Part shown: in pieces, positions 57,001 to 63,900 of the stretch
How positions within the stretch are numbered: position 1 is the stretch's first letter
Layout of the letters: each line of letters opens with the position of its first letter
Source: Phaeobacter piscinae
GTDB taxonomy: Bacteria; Pseudomonadota; Alphaproteobacteria; Rhodobacterales; Rhodobacteraceae
Assembly: GCF_002407245.1 (NCBI RefSeq)
Contig: NZ_CP010681.1
Coordinates: 1,488,001-1,552,000 of the forward strand
Reading direction: 5' to 3'
DNA: 64,000 bases
Made by a program: the position numbers and the translations under genes
The notes under the pieces: generated by a model
The model's input: only the letters and a program-made list of their open reading frames with translations
Told to the model about the DNA's origin: nothing
The model's database searches: none

Positions 57001-59331
57001 CTACTCATCCAGAACCGCCAAAGCCAAAGAAGCAATCTTCTGAAAGCCTTTCCGTCCGGCAATTTCATATCCCTGAATGGCATATGCCCTGCGCTTTGCC
57101 TTGAAATCCTCCGCAGTGTCCTGCGCCAGTTTGTACGCTTCCTCAAGCTCGCTTCTACCCACTTCATATGCTGTGCATGCTAATCTCATCTCGAAGATCG
57201 TGGCCCGCCCAAATTCTGCGGCAAGAATGGCAGGTGTTCTGCCGGCGAAAGTTTGAAGCGCCGGGTTCGCGCCAGCGGCAAGAAGAATTTCAAAACATCG
57301 ATCAGCTCCGACTCTGGCAGCTGAATGCAACGCCGTACGACCAAGCACGTCTTGGGCATCGATATCCACATGGCGGTCAACGAGTGCTTTGACCATGTTC
57401 GCATCTTTTCGCTCGGCCGCCAGCATCAGCGCAGTCTGTTTCAAATAGTCTCGCGCATCCAAGACGTCTGTGGCCAGCAATCTGACCAGCTTCAAATGCG
57501 TTGCGGCCATGGAGTTGGCCAATTCAGAGGGTTCTTCGGGGATCCCGGAATAGGTTGGCATTCGCCACATCACACGCACGACATCCGGCACCATTTTTGA
57601 TGTCACAGTGACGAACGTGTCGCCGCGCACATCTCGCAACTTGCGCTTCAGCTGGCCGCCAAACTTCTTTTTGAAGGCACGCACCTCCACCTCTGAAGCG
57701 CCGGAGAAAAGCAATCCTGCGTATGCGCGAATGATCTCGGAATTTTCTTGAATCGGCGCCTCGATTTCCACCCCTTCATACGGGTGAACAATGTCGCCCC
57801 AGAACCAAGCCGCGTGATCGGCGGCAGCCAACCGCATTGAATAATCGATCGGGCTTTCTCCGAGTCTCCAGTGAGCCGCATCTTGAGGCTGGACTAATTT
57901 GCAAAGAATTCGAAAACTTCGTTCTGCACTGGCACGGTTGAACGCATCCTGAGCAACAGCCAGTGAGAAGTTTAGCTTTGCGATATCCAGTTTCAGTGGC
58001 CCGATGGACCGCGTCAAACAGAGTTCGAGAGCCTTTTCGGCATGCTGACGCGCTTCACCAAAATTGCCTGACGAAAGAGCATGTAGGGCGCTAAGATAGG
58101 CAATATCTGGTTCAAACTCAGCGATGCCGGGCAATTGTTGAAGCTTTGCCAAACCTGCAGCGACAGGGTGCTGACGACCGAGATCGCTGCCCCGCCAAGC
58201 CACCAGGATATTCTCGATGCCTTCCTGAGCTGTCTGACGCTGTCTTACTCGGTCTGCGTTAAATGTCATTAGCGCAGGCGATCTCAGCTTTGGATCACCA
58301 AAAATATCGGGGAGTTTTGCGTTAGAAGGCAAGGCACTAAATATCCCGCTTAGAAATTCTGCCACCTGCTCGGCTGCCAGAATCCTGCCAGAGCGATCCG
58401 GTGTAATCACACGAAATGGGCCTTCCTTTATCCACGATGGCAGCGCCTCAACGAACGCCAGATCGGCCAAAGCTGGGTTGGTAGGGGCTGTAGCAACAGT
58501 GGCCTCGTGGCTCCATCTGAAGAGCTCGATCAATTGCAACGCCTTGTTGCGCATAGGATCCGCGTCGGTTGGCGCGACACCCGGCGTCAAGCAACCAACG
58601 AGATCCTTGTAGGCTTGCTCGATCGCACGCGCCCAAAGCAACAATGAGCGCAGCTGTGAAGTCGACAGATGAGCTTCGTCTGAGCTCTTATATGAAAATT
58701 GGTGATCGTCACCAAACCACTCCACAATCTTGGCAATTGCTGGCGTCGTCCGGCCTGACTTCCAATTGTCGAGGGTACGTCGTCTTTCGTCGTCGTATTC
58801 CCCCCAAAGCCGATCTAATGGGCCGTCAATTTGCTCTAACCACCATGACAGCATTGTCTCGACTGGCAAAATCAAACGATCTGGGTTCGCGGGATCTTGA
58901 TGCGGCAGGAACCAAAGATCGCCTTCGGGCATCTGAGGCAAAAGCGCCTCATCCTGGCACCAAAAACCCCAAGTTCTGCCCAGGGCAGGCACAACGTCGA
59001 ACGCAAGAAGCACCCAAAGCGCCTGCTGCGGAGTTGCCGAATATGTCCGAGTGTGAAGTTCCAGCGCATCCAGGGAGTTCCCGAGCCTTAAGACCTGTTC
59101 AACTGTATCGACCCATAGAGCTGACGCGTGCGTCTGACTCAACGACTGCCTAAGCAGATCAAGTAACCGAAGAGTTCGTTTAGTCCCTACCTCCAACCGC
59201 GTCTCCAAGCGTGCGTAGCGGCGGCGTTCTGCGTGTTGCCATTCGGGCGCGCAAAACAATGACACAGCGTAAAGGAGTGCGGAATGTGACGTCGGGAGTT
59301 GAGCTATCGGCTGAGTGTCGGCCACGGTCAC
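57001..59331 (-). CDS. Large unknown protein with HTH-like, TPR-like and ankyrin segments
   Basis: 776 residues, no signal peptide or membrane segment, tryptophan-rich N-terminal half. Residues about 184-206 (RRTLDNWKSGRTTPAIAKIV) resemble an XRE-type recognition helix. Residues about 405-475 look TPR-like (YLSALHALSSGNFGEARQHA). Three ankyrin repeats occupy 631-725 (TALMLAAERKDANMVKAL, GRTALHSAARVGADRCFEIL, GRTPAILAAEFG). The rest matches nothing I know; no nuclease, ATPase or toxin motif is evident. GTG at 59331 overlaps the stop of the 69-residue gene, so the two are coupled. It is the main cargo of the element. Confidence 0.8.
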   Translation of the reverse strand: MTVADTQPIAQLPTSHSALLYAVSLFCAPEWQHAERRRYARLETRLEVGTKRTLRLLDLLRQSLSQTHASALWVDTVEQVLRLGNSLDALELHTRTYSATPQQALWVLLAFDVVPALGRTWGFWCQDEALLPQMPEGDLWFLPHQDPANPDRLILPVETMLSWWLEQIDGPLDRLWGEYDDERRRTLDNWKSGRTTPAIAKIVEWFGDDHQFSYKSSDEAHLSTSQLRSLLLWARAIEQAYKDLVGCLTPGVAPTDADPMRNKALQLIELFRWSHEATVATAPTNPALADLAFVEALPSWIKEGPFRVITPDRSGRILAAEQVAEFLSGIFSALPSNAKLPDIFGDPKLRSPALMTFNADRVRQRQTAQEGIENILVAWRGSDLGRQHPVAAGLAKLQQLPGIAEFEPDIAYLSALHALSSGNFGEARQHAEKALELCLTRSIGPLKLDIAKLNFSLAVAQDAFNRASAERSFRILCKLVQPQDAAHWRLGESPIDYSMRLAAADHAAWFWGDIVHPYEGVEIEAPIQENSEIIRAYAGLLFSGASEVEVRAFKKKFGGQLKRKLRDVRGDTFVTVTSKMVPDVVRVMWRMPTYSGIPEEPSELANSMAATHLKLVRLLATDVLDARDYLKQTALMLAAERKDANMVKALVDRHVDIDAQDVLGRTALHSAARVGADRCFEILLAAGANPALQTFAGRTPAILAAEFGRATIFEMRLACTAYEVGRSELEEAYKLAQDTAEDFKAKRRAYAIQGYEIAGRKGFQKIASLALAVLDE

Positions 59332-59537
59332 ACCCCAGCCTGTTGTCGGTGCAGCCTGGACAGTTCTGCCTTCACGTTCCTGAACGCCCGTCGATCACCC
59401 GGCGTTCGGGAGAATACCAGCCATCCGCGACCTGCCAAGAAAAGCTTGGCATGCTTCTTTCCAAGGACATAACGCGCCCCGGACTTCACTTCTGCTGCAA
59501 TCAATTTGTTCAACTCTTTGTCTTTTGAATAATACAA
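59328..59537 (-). CDS. HicA-like small basic protein, first partner of the ankyrin protein
   Basis: 69 residues, strongly basic. The middle (YVLGKKHAKLFLAGRGWLVF) followed by RTPGDRRAFRNVKAEL has the layout of HicA-like dsRNA-binding-fold small proteins (G-x-K-H-x-K-L, strand, then S/T-P-x-D-R-R-A-x-x-N). The catalytic His of true HicA toxins cannot be assigned with confidence. It begins with TTG at 59537, with GAGGTG a few bases upstream, and its stop overlaps the GTG of the 776-residue gene. No HicB-like gene follows, so a classic HicAB pair is not supported. Confidence 0.65.
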   Translation of the reverse strand: MYYSKDKELNKLIAAEVKSGARYVLGKKHAKLFLAGRGWLVFSRTPGDRRAFRNVKAELSRLHRQQAGV

Positions 59538-59632
59538 TTTGCACCTCGATAATGGGATGGCGGTACATCCACCATCCCAATCAGTTTTTTAGCAGCTTTT
59601 GTGGATGCTGCGCATGACTGGCCACAGGCTCT

Positions 59633-59722
59633 TTATTTCCCCTTAGGCGGATTGTTTCCGCGGCCAGAACCAGATCTATTTCCGGTGGTTGAAGGGCCGT
59701 TCGTCGGACGTGAGTTTGCCAT
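59633..59722 (-). CDS. 29-residue Gly/Asn/Pro-rich peptide
   Basis: A short frame with an excellent ribosome site (AAAAGGAAGAGAAA before ATG at 59722) and stop TAA at 59633. The peptide starts MANSRPTNGPSTTGN and ends GRGNNPPKGK: basic, no hydrophobic residue of note, probably disordered. I have a memory of similar short TTGNxSGxGRGNNPPK-type peptides in other proteobacteria but cannot name a family. It is the first gene of the minus-strand operon, 95 bases before the HicA-like gene. Confidence 0.55.
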   Translation of the reverse strand: MANSRPTNGPSTTGNRSGSGRGNNPPKGK

Positions 59723-59843
59723 TTTCTCTTCCTTTTCGTTGATCTATTTTCTGCCTCGCAACTGAATGTCGCTTGGCATGCGGAAGAGATAACCAAAGCT
59801 GCCCCCACCCGTGAGGAAATCAGGAATACAGTCGCAAAACTGA

Positions 59844-60302
59844 TCGTGGAGCAGTAAATTAAGTGCCGTTCTCACCCACGCCTACAAGGGTCCGCAACGT
59901 TGCAGCTCAAGCGTGGCTGCGCTCCTTTCGCGGCGTGTTGCCCAGCAACACGGGTGGCAACGCACTGGCCGACGTATCGTTGAACAGGTGGGCGCGGCCT
60001 TGACGCGCGTCGATATCCACGATGAGGATGGCGTCAAATTCGTCTGGGGCAAGGGCAGCCACTCAAACCGTGTACCGTTCCAGACTGATCTGACTCGCAG
60101 CGTCCGCGACATCTCACGCGCTGAAATTGCCTGGCTGTACGACGCAAATGCCGAGGCGCTTGGTGAGAGCGACGATCCGGCTCGCGACCTATCACGTCTC
60201 GCGGGCATCAATCGCTTAACAGCCGATAGTCGAAACTATCTTGAAGCCTGTTTCGAATGGCGATTAGGAACAACTCTAATGGCAGGTGTTGACGCTTCAT
60301 AG
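59844..60302 (+). pseudogene. Remnant of a DUF4011/helicase-type protein (C-terminal DUF3320 domain only)
   Basis: The frame opens after a stop at 59841 and runs to 60302. From about 59937 it matches DUF3320: RRVAQQHGWQRTGRRIVEQV, then VKFVWGKG, ISRAEIAWLYDANAEA and DDPARDLSRLAGINRL. DUF3320 is normally the last domain of very large DUF4011-helicase proteins, some of which (Hhe-type) are anti-phage. Only about 150 codons remain and no good start is seen, although a GTG at 59913 exists. It is read as a decayed former cargo gene whose 5' part was lost. Confidence 0.7.
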
Positions 60303-61293
60303 GCAATTCCACATCCCGATCTTTGATTTGCCAGAGCATAAGCATTCAAGAGCTACGGTGAACTCGACCCCGATATCAGACGCAAGATCTGCTTACATTC
60401 ACTCGGCGAGGTCATCTGAAAGACCGCGGGGGCGCGATCCTGGTGTCGGCTGCAGTGGGAGTACATGGACGAGAGCCTTCAGCCCCCGCCAAATACTTCG
60501 CGTTATCGTTGATATCTGTGAGGATGAGGACCGTGAAATCAGAGATTTGATGGCCGCAGAGATCACGGTGGCTACCGTTTCAGAATTTGTCGCTCGCAGG
60601 CGTGCAGAAAAAGTGACCGTTGCCACTATCAACCGGGACTTGACTGCGTTCACCAATCTTATCGGATCGATCAAAAATCAGGGATGGATTGAGGAAAACC
60701 CAGTCTGGCTGTTTGAAAAGCAGGGAATGAAGGAAGTGTTGCCCGTCATTACTCTTCCGAGCAACATGGCCATTCAAAGGCTCGCAGCTCGGGCTCCAGG
60801 CACTTTGAACTACTTTCCCAAATTCCTCGACGTTACTGGCGGCCGTGTTACTGCGATGGCGATGCTGCCTTGGGCGGATGTTTCGGGGCTCGACAACCCA
60901 GTCGAAGGGAATGTCAAAGCAACGTTAAGAAATACAAAAGGGGAGAGGGTTCGCGCGATTGAGTTGCGGCAACAAGCAATCGACATCCTGTTGAAGATCC
61001 CTCGAACAAATGTCTCACCCTATATTTTCTGGAATTCTACCGAACACGGCTATTATAAGGACCCGTCGAACCTCTTCTGGGAATACGGACAAGAAACAGG
61101 GTTCGATGCCCGGCTGCATGATCTTCGGCACAAGTTCGCCATTGAACGCCTCAAGGAGGGTTGGTCCATCTATCGCGTTCAGAAATACATCGGCCATGGA
61201 TCGGTGCTGACCACAGAGCGCTACTATCTCAGGTATCTTACCGCGGAAGAGAAGGCTCGAGTTTCCGCAGATGGCGATAACGGGTTTCGCTAA
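60286..61293 (+). CDS. Tyrosine recombinase (integrase) of the tRNA-Ser element
   Basis: 335 codons from the first possible start. The core-binding domain begins around ITVATVSEFVARRR. The catalytic set is present: Arg in DVTGGRVTAMAML, Lys in RNTKGERVRA, HxxR in LHDLRHKFA, His in YIGHGSVLTTERYY and the nucleophile Tyr there. The first 80 or so codons look unlike protein in this frame, while another frame over 60450-60500 reads LQWEYMDESLQPPPN, so a frameshift near the 5' end is suspected and the true start is uncertain. A terminator follows. Confidence 0.82.
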   Translation: MLTLHRQFHIPIFDLPEHKHSRATVNSTPISDARSAYIHSARSSERPRGRDPGVGCSGSTWTRAFSPRQILRVIVDICEDEDREIRDLMAAEITVATVSEFVARRRAEKVTVATINRDLTAFTNLIGSIKNQGWIEENPVWLFEKQGMKEVLPVITLPSNMAIQRLAARAPGTLNYFPKFLDVTGGRVTAMAMLPWADVSGLDNPVEGNVKATLRNTKGERVRAIELRQQAIDILLKIPRTNVSPYIFWNSTEHGYYKDPSNLFWEYGQETGFDARLHDLRHKFAIERLKEGWSIYRVQKYIGHGSVLTTERYYLRYLTAEEKARVSADGDNGFR

Positions 61294-61313
61294 GAAATGC
61301 CCGGTGAAATGAA

Positions 61314-61347
61314 AAGGAGATCCCGCGATTGCGGGGTCCCCTTTTTT
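61314..61347 (+). terminator. Rho-independent terminator of the integrase gene
   Basis: A 13-bp stem (61314-61326 with 61331-61343) with one mismatch and one wobble, a GATT loop and six T. Confidence 0.85.
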
Positions 61348-61378
61348 CATGCTCAGGGGGGCTGTCAGTCTTGAAAAA

Positions 61379-61451
61379 GGGGCATAGATACCGGCCTAAG
61401 GGGGCATAGTCGGCATACCCGGAAGCCACAAAAGGTGTCATAGTATGACAC
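61379..61451. repeat. Candidate recombinase arm sites and palindrome beside the attachment site
   Basis: GGGGCATAG occurs at 61379-61387 and 61401-61409, spaced 22 bases (two helical turns). A perfect 8+1+8 palindrome GTGTCATA-G-TATGACAC lies at 61435-61451. All are between the integrase stop and the tRNA, where arm-type binding sites and excisionase or repressor sites are expected. Function is inferred from position. Confidence 0.5.
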
Positions 61452-61533
61452 TACTGGCCCGAAACACAGGAAACAGATAAGGGTTTTCTTGGCCCTAAGT
61501 AGGGCGAATTTTGCAGCGATCTCAGGGGGATAG

Positions 61534-61623
61534 TGGCGGAGAGACAGGGATTCGAACCCTGGGAACCCGTGAAGGCTCAACGGTTTTCGAGACCGCCCCG
61601 TTCGACCACTCCGGCACCTCTCC
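61534..61623 (-). tRNA. tRNA-Ser (anticodon CGA)
   Basis: A 90-base class II tRNA with an encoded CCA. The acceptor GGAGAGG pairs with TCTCTCC (one G-T pair). The anticodon loop CTCGAAA (complement of 61585-61591) gives CGA, reading UCG codons. A long variable arm is present and the T arm has TTCGAAT. It is intact, with its 3' end restored by the inserted element. Confidence 0.95.
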
Positions 61624-61743
61624 GCGGGGGGTGAAAGGGCGTTTAAAGTGGAATTCGCAGGCGCGCAAGAGGGGATTTAGCGCATTGAGCAGGAAAATGG
61701 ATTTTTCATTGTCTTGCGCCAGAAAACGCTTAGGTTTTGGATT

Positions 61744-62595
61744 ATGATACAGCTTATGTCGTTCCGAACCCGCGTGATGCAAACGCTCCTGAGCCTTGTT
61801 CTTGCATCATTATTCGCAATCACTGCTGCACAGGGCGCGGAGCGGGACAAGGTGATCGCCTTTCTTGAAACCACCGGGTTTGATGTGGCTCTCGACAGTA
61901 TAGCCCTGTCGGCGGAGATGGCGCCGGATATGCTGGGGGTGGATGCCGGAGATTTTGGCGCTGCCTGGGTGCGGTTGTCGCAGGATGTGTTTGACCGGCA
62001 GGACATGCGCGAGATTGCACTCGGTATACTGGAAGAAACGCTGGAGGAGGACGCGTTGGCCCACGCCGCGGAGTTTTACGCCAGCCCGCTGGGGGCGCGT
62101 TTGGTGCAGGCGGAGAATGCCTCTCATATGATTGAGGATGATGAGACCAAGCAGCAGGCAGGGCTGCGCATCATCTCCGACTTGGTGGCCGAGGGCAGTG
62201 AGCGCCCGCAGCTGTTCCAGCGCATGGGGCAGGCAATCGATGCCGATGGCACAGGTGTGAAGGCGGTGCAGGAAATCCAGTTTCGGTTCCTGATGGCGGC
62301 GAGCGCCGCCGGTGTGATCGATCTACAGCTGGACGCGGACGGGTTGCGCGCCTTTATGAAGGATCAGCAGGCCTCAACCCAGATGGCGCTGCAGGCTGCG
62401 AATATGGCCGCAAACGCCTATACCTATCAGGCCTTCAACAATGAGGAACTGGAAGCGTATATTGTGGCGTTGGAGCATCCGCTGATGCAGCGGGTATATG
62501 AGCTGCTCAATGCGGTGACATTTGAAATTACGGCCAACCGTTTCGAAGTGCTGGCCTACCGGCTGAAAGACCTAGAACCTGCGCAGGATCTCTAA
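61744..62595 (+). CDS. Exported DUF2059 protein
   Basis: About 283 residues. An N-terminal signal peptide (LLSLVLASLFAITAAQGA) is followed by a helical protein with the DUF2059 pattern, EEDALAHAAEFYASPLGARLV, a block repeated in weaker form near the end (EELEAYIVALEHPLMQRVYE). The role is unknown and it should be periplasmic. Starts at 61744, 61756 and 61777 are possible; 61744 has AGG at a usable distance. It begins right outside the tRNA-Ser gene, so it is core genome. Confidence 0.8.
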   Translation: MIQLMSFRTRVMQTLLSLVLASLFAITAAQGAERDKVIAFLETTGFDVALDSIALSAEMAPDMLGVDAGDFGAAWVRLSQDVFDRQDMREIALGILEETLEEDALAHAAEFYASPLGARLVQAENASHMIEDDETKQQAGLRIISDLVAEGSERPQLFQRMGQAIDADGTGVKAVQEIQFRFLMAASAAGVIDLQLDADGLRAFMKDQQASTQMALQAANMAANAYTYQAFNNEELEAYIVALEHPLMQRVYELLNAVTFEITANRFEVLAYRLKDLEPAQDL

Positions 62596-62655
62596 AGCGA
62601 AAACTGCGCTACGACCGGTCCCGTTTCGGCTGCGTTAGGCGACACCCGCCTAGGG

Positions 62656-62684
62656 TTGACAGCTCCTCCGTTTCGCCGCATAAG
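62656..62684 (+). promoter_or_regulatory. Sigma-70 promoter and structured leader of rplU-rpmA
   Basis: TTGACA (62656-62661), a 17-base spacer and CATAAG (62679-62684) make a good promoter. The roughly 145-base leader down to 62834 has a hairpin (CCCGGC ... GCCGGGG, then TTTATTT) and a second GC hairpin around ACGCCCCCACGGGGCG, suggesting attenuation or ribosomal-protein feedback. Apart from this, nothing is seen between 62596 and 62834. Confidence 0.7.
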
Positions 62685-62834
62685 CCCGCATCCCGGCCCG
62701 GATTCTCTGTGCCGGGGTTTATTTGTCATACGCCCCCACGGGGCGCGCTGTTCGAGGTGGCCTTCGGGTCGAAACGCTGGACGCATCCGATGCGAAAGGG
62801 ACCGTAGGACGCGGGTAGAAAAGGAAAGACGCAT

Positions 62835-63425
62835 ATGTTTGCGGTCCTCAAAACCGGCGGCAAGCAGTACAAAGTTCAGGCCGGCGATATGCTGCGCGTG
62901 GAAAAATTGGCTGCTGATGCTGGCGAAACAATCCAGTTCAACGACGTCCTGATGCTCGGTGGTGATGCACCGGTTGTGGGTGCGCCCTTTGTTGACGGTG
63001 CTGCGGTTCAGGCCGAAGTCGTCGATCAGATCAAAGGCGAGAAGGTCATTCACTTTGTGAAGCGCCGTCGTAAGCACTCCTCCAAGCGCACCAAGGGTCA
63101 CCGTCAGAAGCTGACTCTGGTCAAGATCACCGAGATCCTGGCCTCCGGCGCTGACAAGTCCGGCGTGAAAGCTGCCAGCGGTCAGGGCGATGCGCCTGCT
63201 GCCAAAGCCGCTCCGGCTGCAAAAAAGGCTGCGCCTGCTGCCTCCGGTGACAACCTCACCGAGCTGACAGGTGTTGGTCCCGCCGCTGCCAAGAAGCTGG
63301 AAGAAGCCGGTCTGACCAGCTTTGCCCAGATCGCGGCCTTGTCGGATGCTGACATTGCTGCTATCGACGCGGTCAAAGTGAAGCCCGAATGGGTTGAGCA
63401 GGCCAAAGAATTGGCTAAAGGCTAA
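62835..63425 (+). CDS. rplU: 50S ribosomal protein L21 with helix-hairpin-helix extension
   Basis: 196 residues. The first 100 or so are L21 (FAVLKTGGKQYKVQAGDMLR, VIHFVKRRRKHSSKRTKGHR). Then comes an Ala/Lys/Pro linker and a C-terminal helix-hairpin-helix module (LTELTGVGPAAAKKLEEAGL). The tail roughly doubles the E. coli length and is, from memory, common in Rhodobacterales L21. It binds 23S rRNA; the added module may bind nucleic acid. AAAGGAAAG precedes the ATG. rpmA follows 11 bases later. Confidence 0.95.
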   Translation: MFAVLKTGGKQYKVQAGDMLRVEKLAADAGETIQFNDVLMLGGDAPVVGAPFVDGAAVQAEVVDQIKGEKVIHFVKRRRKHSSKRTKGHRQKLTLVKITEILASGADKSGVKAASGQGDAPAAKAAPAAKKAAPAASGDNLTELTGVGPAAAKKLEEAGLTSFAQIAALSDADIAAIDAVKVKPEWVEQAKELAKG

Positions 63426-63436
63426 GGAGATAGACA

Positions 63437-63706
63437 ATGGCACATAAGAAAGCTGGTGGTTCCTCACGTAACGGCCGCGACTCAGCCGGTCGCCGCCTTG
63501 GCGTGAAACTCTATGGTGGCCAAGCGGCCATCTCTGGCAACATCATCGTACGTCAGCGCGGCACCAAGTTTTGGCCGGGCGAAGGCGTTGGCCTGGGCAA
63601 AGATCACACGATCTTTGCAACCACGGACGGTGCTGTGACCTTCCACAAAGGCCTCAAGGGCCGCACCTTTATTTCGGTTCTGCCAGTGGCGGAGGCCGCT
63701 GAATAA
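63437..63706 (+). CDS. rpmA: 50S ribosomal protein L27
   Basis: 89 residues: [20 protein letters not shown] is the diagnostic N-terminus, followed by [20 protein letters not shown]. Its N-terminal tail reaches the peptidyl-transferase centre. It forms an operon with rplU (an AAGGAG site lies between them) and ends at a terminator. Confidence 0.97.
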   Translation: MAHKKAGGSSRNGRDSAGRRLGVKLYGGQAAISGNIIVRQRGTKFWPGEGVGLGKDHTIFATTDGAVTFHKGLKGRTFISVLPVAEAAE

Positions 63707-63735
63707 GCCGAACCTGAAAGGTAAGACACAATCAG

Positions 63736-63765
63736 GGGATCGGCGACATCGCCGGTCCCTTTTTT
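63736..63765 (+). terminator. Rho-independent terminator of rplU-rpmA
   Basis: A 9-bp stem (63736-63744 with 63751-63759, one wobble), a 6-base loop and six T, then ATTTTT. Confidence 0.88.
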
Positions 63766-63900
63766 ATTTTTGCCCCGGTGGCAGAACCTAACCAGTTCTC
63801 AACGGCTTTGCGTTAGGGCAGGGCGCAACAGTTTGTTAAGGCCCCGCGGTTTCATCCGGCAGCAAGATGAGTGTTGGTATTCTTCGAGAGGAGCAAGGGC

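Larger units (their letters stand above)
56829..61564. mobile_element. Integrative element in tRNA-Ser(CGA), about 4.7 kb
   Basis: A 33-bp identical direct repeat marks both ends (56829-56861 and 61532-61564). The right copy is the 3' part of an intact tRNA-Ser; the left copy is an orphan tRNA tail. A tyrosine recombinase lies next to the tRNA. Between them are an intact three-gene minus-strand operon and a broken DUF3320 gene. This is the classic layout of an island integrated at a tRNA 3' end. No conjugation or phage structural genes are present. Confidence 0.88.

Noticed and set aside
58569..59153. 194-codon plus-strand frame inside the island
   Set aside because: Antisense to the ankyrin gene, no start signal, composition typical of a shadow.
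59328..59537. Classic HicAB toxin-antitoxin pair
   Set aside because: No HicB-like gene adjoins; the coupled partner is a 776-residue protein and the HicA catalytic His cannot be assigned.
59581..59808. 75-codon minus-strand frame upstream of the HicA-like gene
   Set aside because: No ribosome site; a different frame in the same bases has a strong site and encodes the 29-residue peptide.
56829..61564. Prophage or conjugative element
   Set aside because: No capsid, portal, terminase, relaxase or type IV secretion gene is present; only an integrase and cargo.
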